In this document: piece after piece, positions 7,371-8,306 of the stretch
Layout: every line of letters begins with the position of its first letter
Numbering within the stretch: the stretch's first letter is position 1
DNA from: Weeksellaceae bacterium
GTDB taxonomy: Bacteria; Bacteroidota; Bacteroidia; Flavobacteriales; Weeksellaceae
NCBI GenBank assembly: GCA_028698395.1
Contig: JAQVDG010000075.1
Span: 1 to 8,306, forward strand
Direction of reading: 5' to 3'
Length of the DNA: 8,306 bases
The notes under the pieces: generated by a model
Told to the model about the DNA's origin: nothing
Seen by the model: the letters and a program-made list of their open reading frames with translations, nothing else
Databases searched by the model: none
Position numbers and translations under genes: made by a program

Positions 7371-7433
7371 TTTCTAACCTTCTCACTTTTAACTTCTTCA
7401 CCTCTTAACTTCCTCACTTCTTCACCTCCTCAC
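7371..7433 (-). repeat. Degenerate 8-base tandem repeat array (right flank), overlaps rmlB 3' end
   Basis: On the minus strand from 7433 downward the sequence divides into GTGAGGAG, GTGAAGAA, GTGAGGAA, GTTAAGAG, GTGAAGAA, GTTAAAA (7 bases), GTGAGAAG, GTTAGAAA: eight units in 63 bases, each starting GTK. The last unit is identical to two units of the left array. The first two units and part of the third are translated as the end of RmlB, and the rmlB stop TGA (7416-7414) lies in the third unit. The rest is the spacer before the four-helix-bundle gene. Confidence 0.85.
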
Positions 7434-8306
7434 TCCCATACTGCTCCTCATAATACTTCTGATAATCCCCACTCGTTACATGTTCTAACCATTCTTGATT
7501 TTTCAGGTACCAATCAATGGTCAATGCTAATCCTTCTTCAAAAGTCACACTGGGCTTCCAGCCTAATTCTTGATTCACTTTAGAAGCATCAATTGCATAG
7601 CGTAAATCATGTCCGGGACGATCTTTCACAAAAGTAATCAACTGTTCACTTTCGCCTTTTTCTCGTCCTAATTTTTCATCCATTTGACGGCACAATTCTT
7701 TGACTAAATCAATATTTTTCCATTCATTAAATCCTCCTATATTATAACTTTCTCGATTTTTTCCCTGATGGAAAACCAAATCAATAGCAACCGCATGATC
7801 AATAACATACAACCAATCGCGTGTATATTTTCCATCTCCATAAATCGGTAATGGTTTTTTGTGAATGATATTGTGAATGCACAAAGGAATTAATTTTTCC
7901 GGAAAATGATTCGGGCCGTAATTATTAGAGCAGTTTGTCAACACAACAGGAAAATTATATGTATCGGCATAAGCTCTTACAAAATGGTCAGAACTCGCTT
8001 TAGAAGCAGAATAAGGAGAATGTGGATCATACGAAGTTTCTTCGGTAAAAAATCCGGATTCGCCCAAAGCTCCGTAAACTTCATCGGTGGAAACATGATG
8101 AAAACGTTTGCCTTCATATCCTTCGGACGAAGTTTCCCATGTTTTTTTGGCTGCATTCAATAAATTAACTGTTCCCAAAACATTGGTTTTAACAAATTCC
8201 AAAGGTGAACTTATGGAACGATCTACATGTGATTCAGCTGCTAAATGAATCACACCGGTAGGTTGGTATTTCTCAAAAATTTCAGAAATCAATTGTTCAT
8301 CGGTAA
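7414..8306 (-). CDS. rmlB: dTDP-glucose 4,6-dehydratase (5' end outside window)
   Basis: RmlB (RfbB) is an NAD-dependent short-chain dehydrogenase/reductase that turns dTDP-glucose into dTDP-4-keto-6-deoxyglucose, the step after RmlA. The frame stays open through the right edge (TDEQ before LISEIFEK), so the true start and the N-terminal GxxGxxG NAD-binding loop, roughly 50-60 residues, are outside the window. A TTG at 8292-8290 is internal, not a start. Visible motifs are HLAAESHVDRS, the catalytic STDEVYG (Thr-Asp-Glu), SPYSASKASSDH with the YxxxK catalytic pair, NNYGPNHFPEKLIP, GDGKYTRDWLYV, NIGGFNEW and the DRPGHDLRYAID segment. The C-terminus, GSEEVKK after YYEEQY, is encoded within or at the edge of the octamer array at 7371-7433. 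The gene leads the visible minus-strand rml group and is followed by the four-helix-bundle gene after 58 bases. Confidence 0.96.
   Translation of the reverse strand, partial: TDEQLISEIFEKYQPTGVIHLAAESHVDRSISSPLEFVKTNVLGTVNLLNAAKKTWETSSEGYEGKRFHHVSTDEVYGALGESGFFTEETSYDPHSPYSASKASSDHFVRAYADTYNFPVVLTNCSNNYGPNHFPEKLIPLCIHNIIHKKPLPIYGDGKYTRDWLYVIDHAVAIDLVFHQGKNRESYNIGGFNEWKNIDLVKELCRQMDEKLGREKGESEQLITFVKDRPGHDLRYAIDASKVNQELGWKPSVTFEEGLALTIDWYLKNQEWLEHVTSGDYQKYYEEQYGSEEVKK

Larger units (their letters stand above)
6929..7433 (-). mobile_element. Candidate repeat-bounded cassette carrying a four-helix-bundle gene
   Basis: A single small gene of the 23S rRNA intervening-sequence protein family is enclosed by two inverted arrays of related octamers, and the unit interrupts rmlB and rmlA, which act in consecutive steps. 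What is visible is the gene, the arrays, and the fact that the outer array overlaps the end of rmlB. That the unit has moved as one piece is inference. No transposase, target-site duplication or terminal inverted repeat of insertion-sequence type is visible, so if it moves it must be helped in trans or by another mechanism. The alternative is that the octamer arrays are local spacers that grew by slippage. Confidence 0.35.

Noticed and set aside
6929..7433. CRISPR array
   Set aside because: The repeats are 8 bases, contiguous and degenerate, with no spacers of regular length and no cas genes.
7335..7583. Plus-strand open frame of 82 residues
   Set aside because: It translates the octamer array and the antisense of rmlB; the Ser/Pro/His-rich product comes from repeat composition, not from a gene.
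7906..8163. Plus-strand open frame of 85 residues inside rmlB
   Set aside because: It is fully antisense to conserved catalytic motifs of rmlB and has no family features.
8290..8292. TTG as the start codon of rmlB
   Set aside because: The frame continues upstream to the window edge with family-like residues (TDEQ), and the NAD-binding N-terminus is missing, so the true start lies outside the window.

Overview
The window looks like a chromosomal segment of a Flavobacteriia-type Bacteroidota. The DNA is AT-rich, starts are preceded by A-rich stretches rather than Shine-Dalgarno sites, a TAnnTTTG-type -7 box precedes dnaN, and four small lipoproteins have short lipoprotein signal peptides. The DnaN, PheT, RmlA and RmlB sequences also read as Bacteroidota versions. 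I cannot name the genus.

Layout, left to right. Positions 1-114 hold the 3' end of an unidentified plus-strand gene. Positions 230-634 encode a chagasin-like lipoprotein (+). It converges on a minus-strand pair, a META-domain lipoprotein (1273-1740) followed by a thioredoxin-fold lipoprotein without its cysteines (716-1240). A strong two-way hairpin terminator lies between them at 658-710. A divergent intergenic region (1741-1923) leads into a plus-strand run with gaps of about 30 bases: dnaN (sliding clamp), pheT (Phe-tRNA synthetase beta chain) and a second META-domain lipoprotein (5538-5954).

From 6049 to the right edge everything is on the minus strand and belongs to dTDP-sugar synthesis. 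rmlB (dTDP-glucose 4,6-dehydratase, 5' end outside the window) is followed by a small four-helix-bundle (S23/IVP family) gene and then rmlA (glucose-1-phosphate thymidylyltransferase). RmlA makes dTDP-glucose and RmlB dehydrates it, so this is probably the edge of an O-antigen or capsule locus. rmlC and rmlD are not visible here.

The most unusual structure is around the four-helix-bundle gene. It sits between two arrays of degenerate 8-base repeats (consensus about GTTAGAAA / GTKARRAR) in opposite orientation, at 6929-6979 and 7371-7433. The whole unit of about 505 bp looks like a cassette inserted between rmlB and rmlA, and its outer array supplies the last codons and stop of rmlB. Members of this protein family are known from intervening sequences in 23S rRNA genes, so a repeat-bounded copy inside a protein-coding operon is the best candidate here for an undescribed element.
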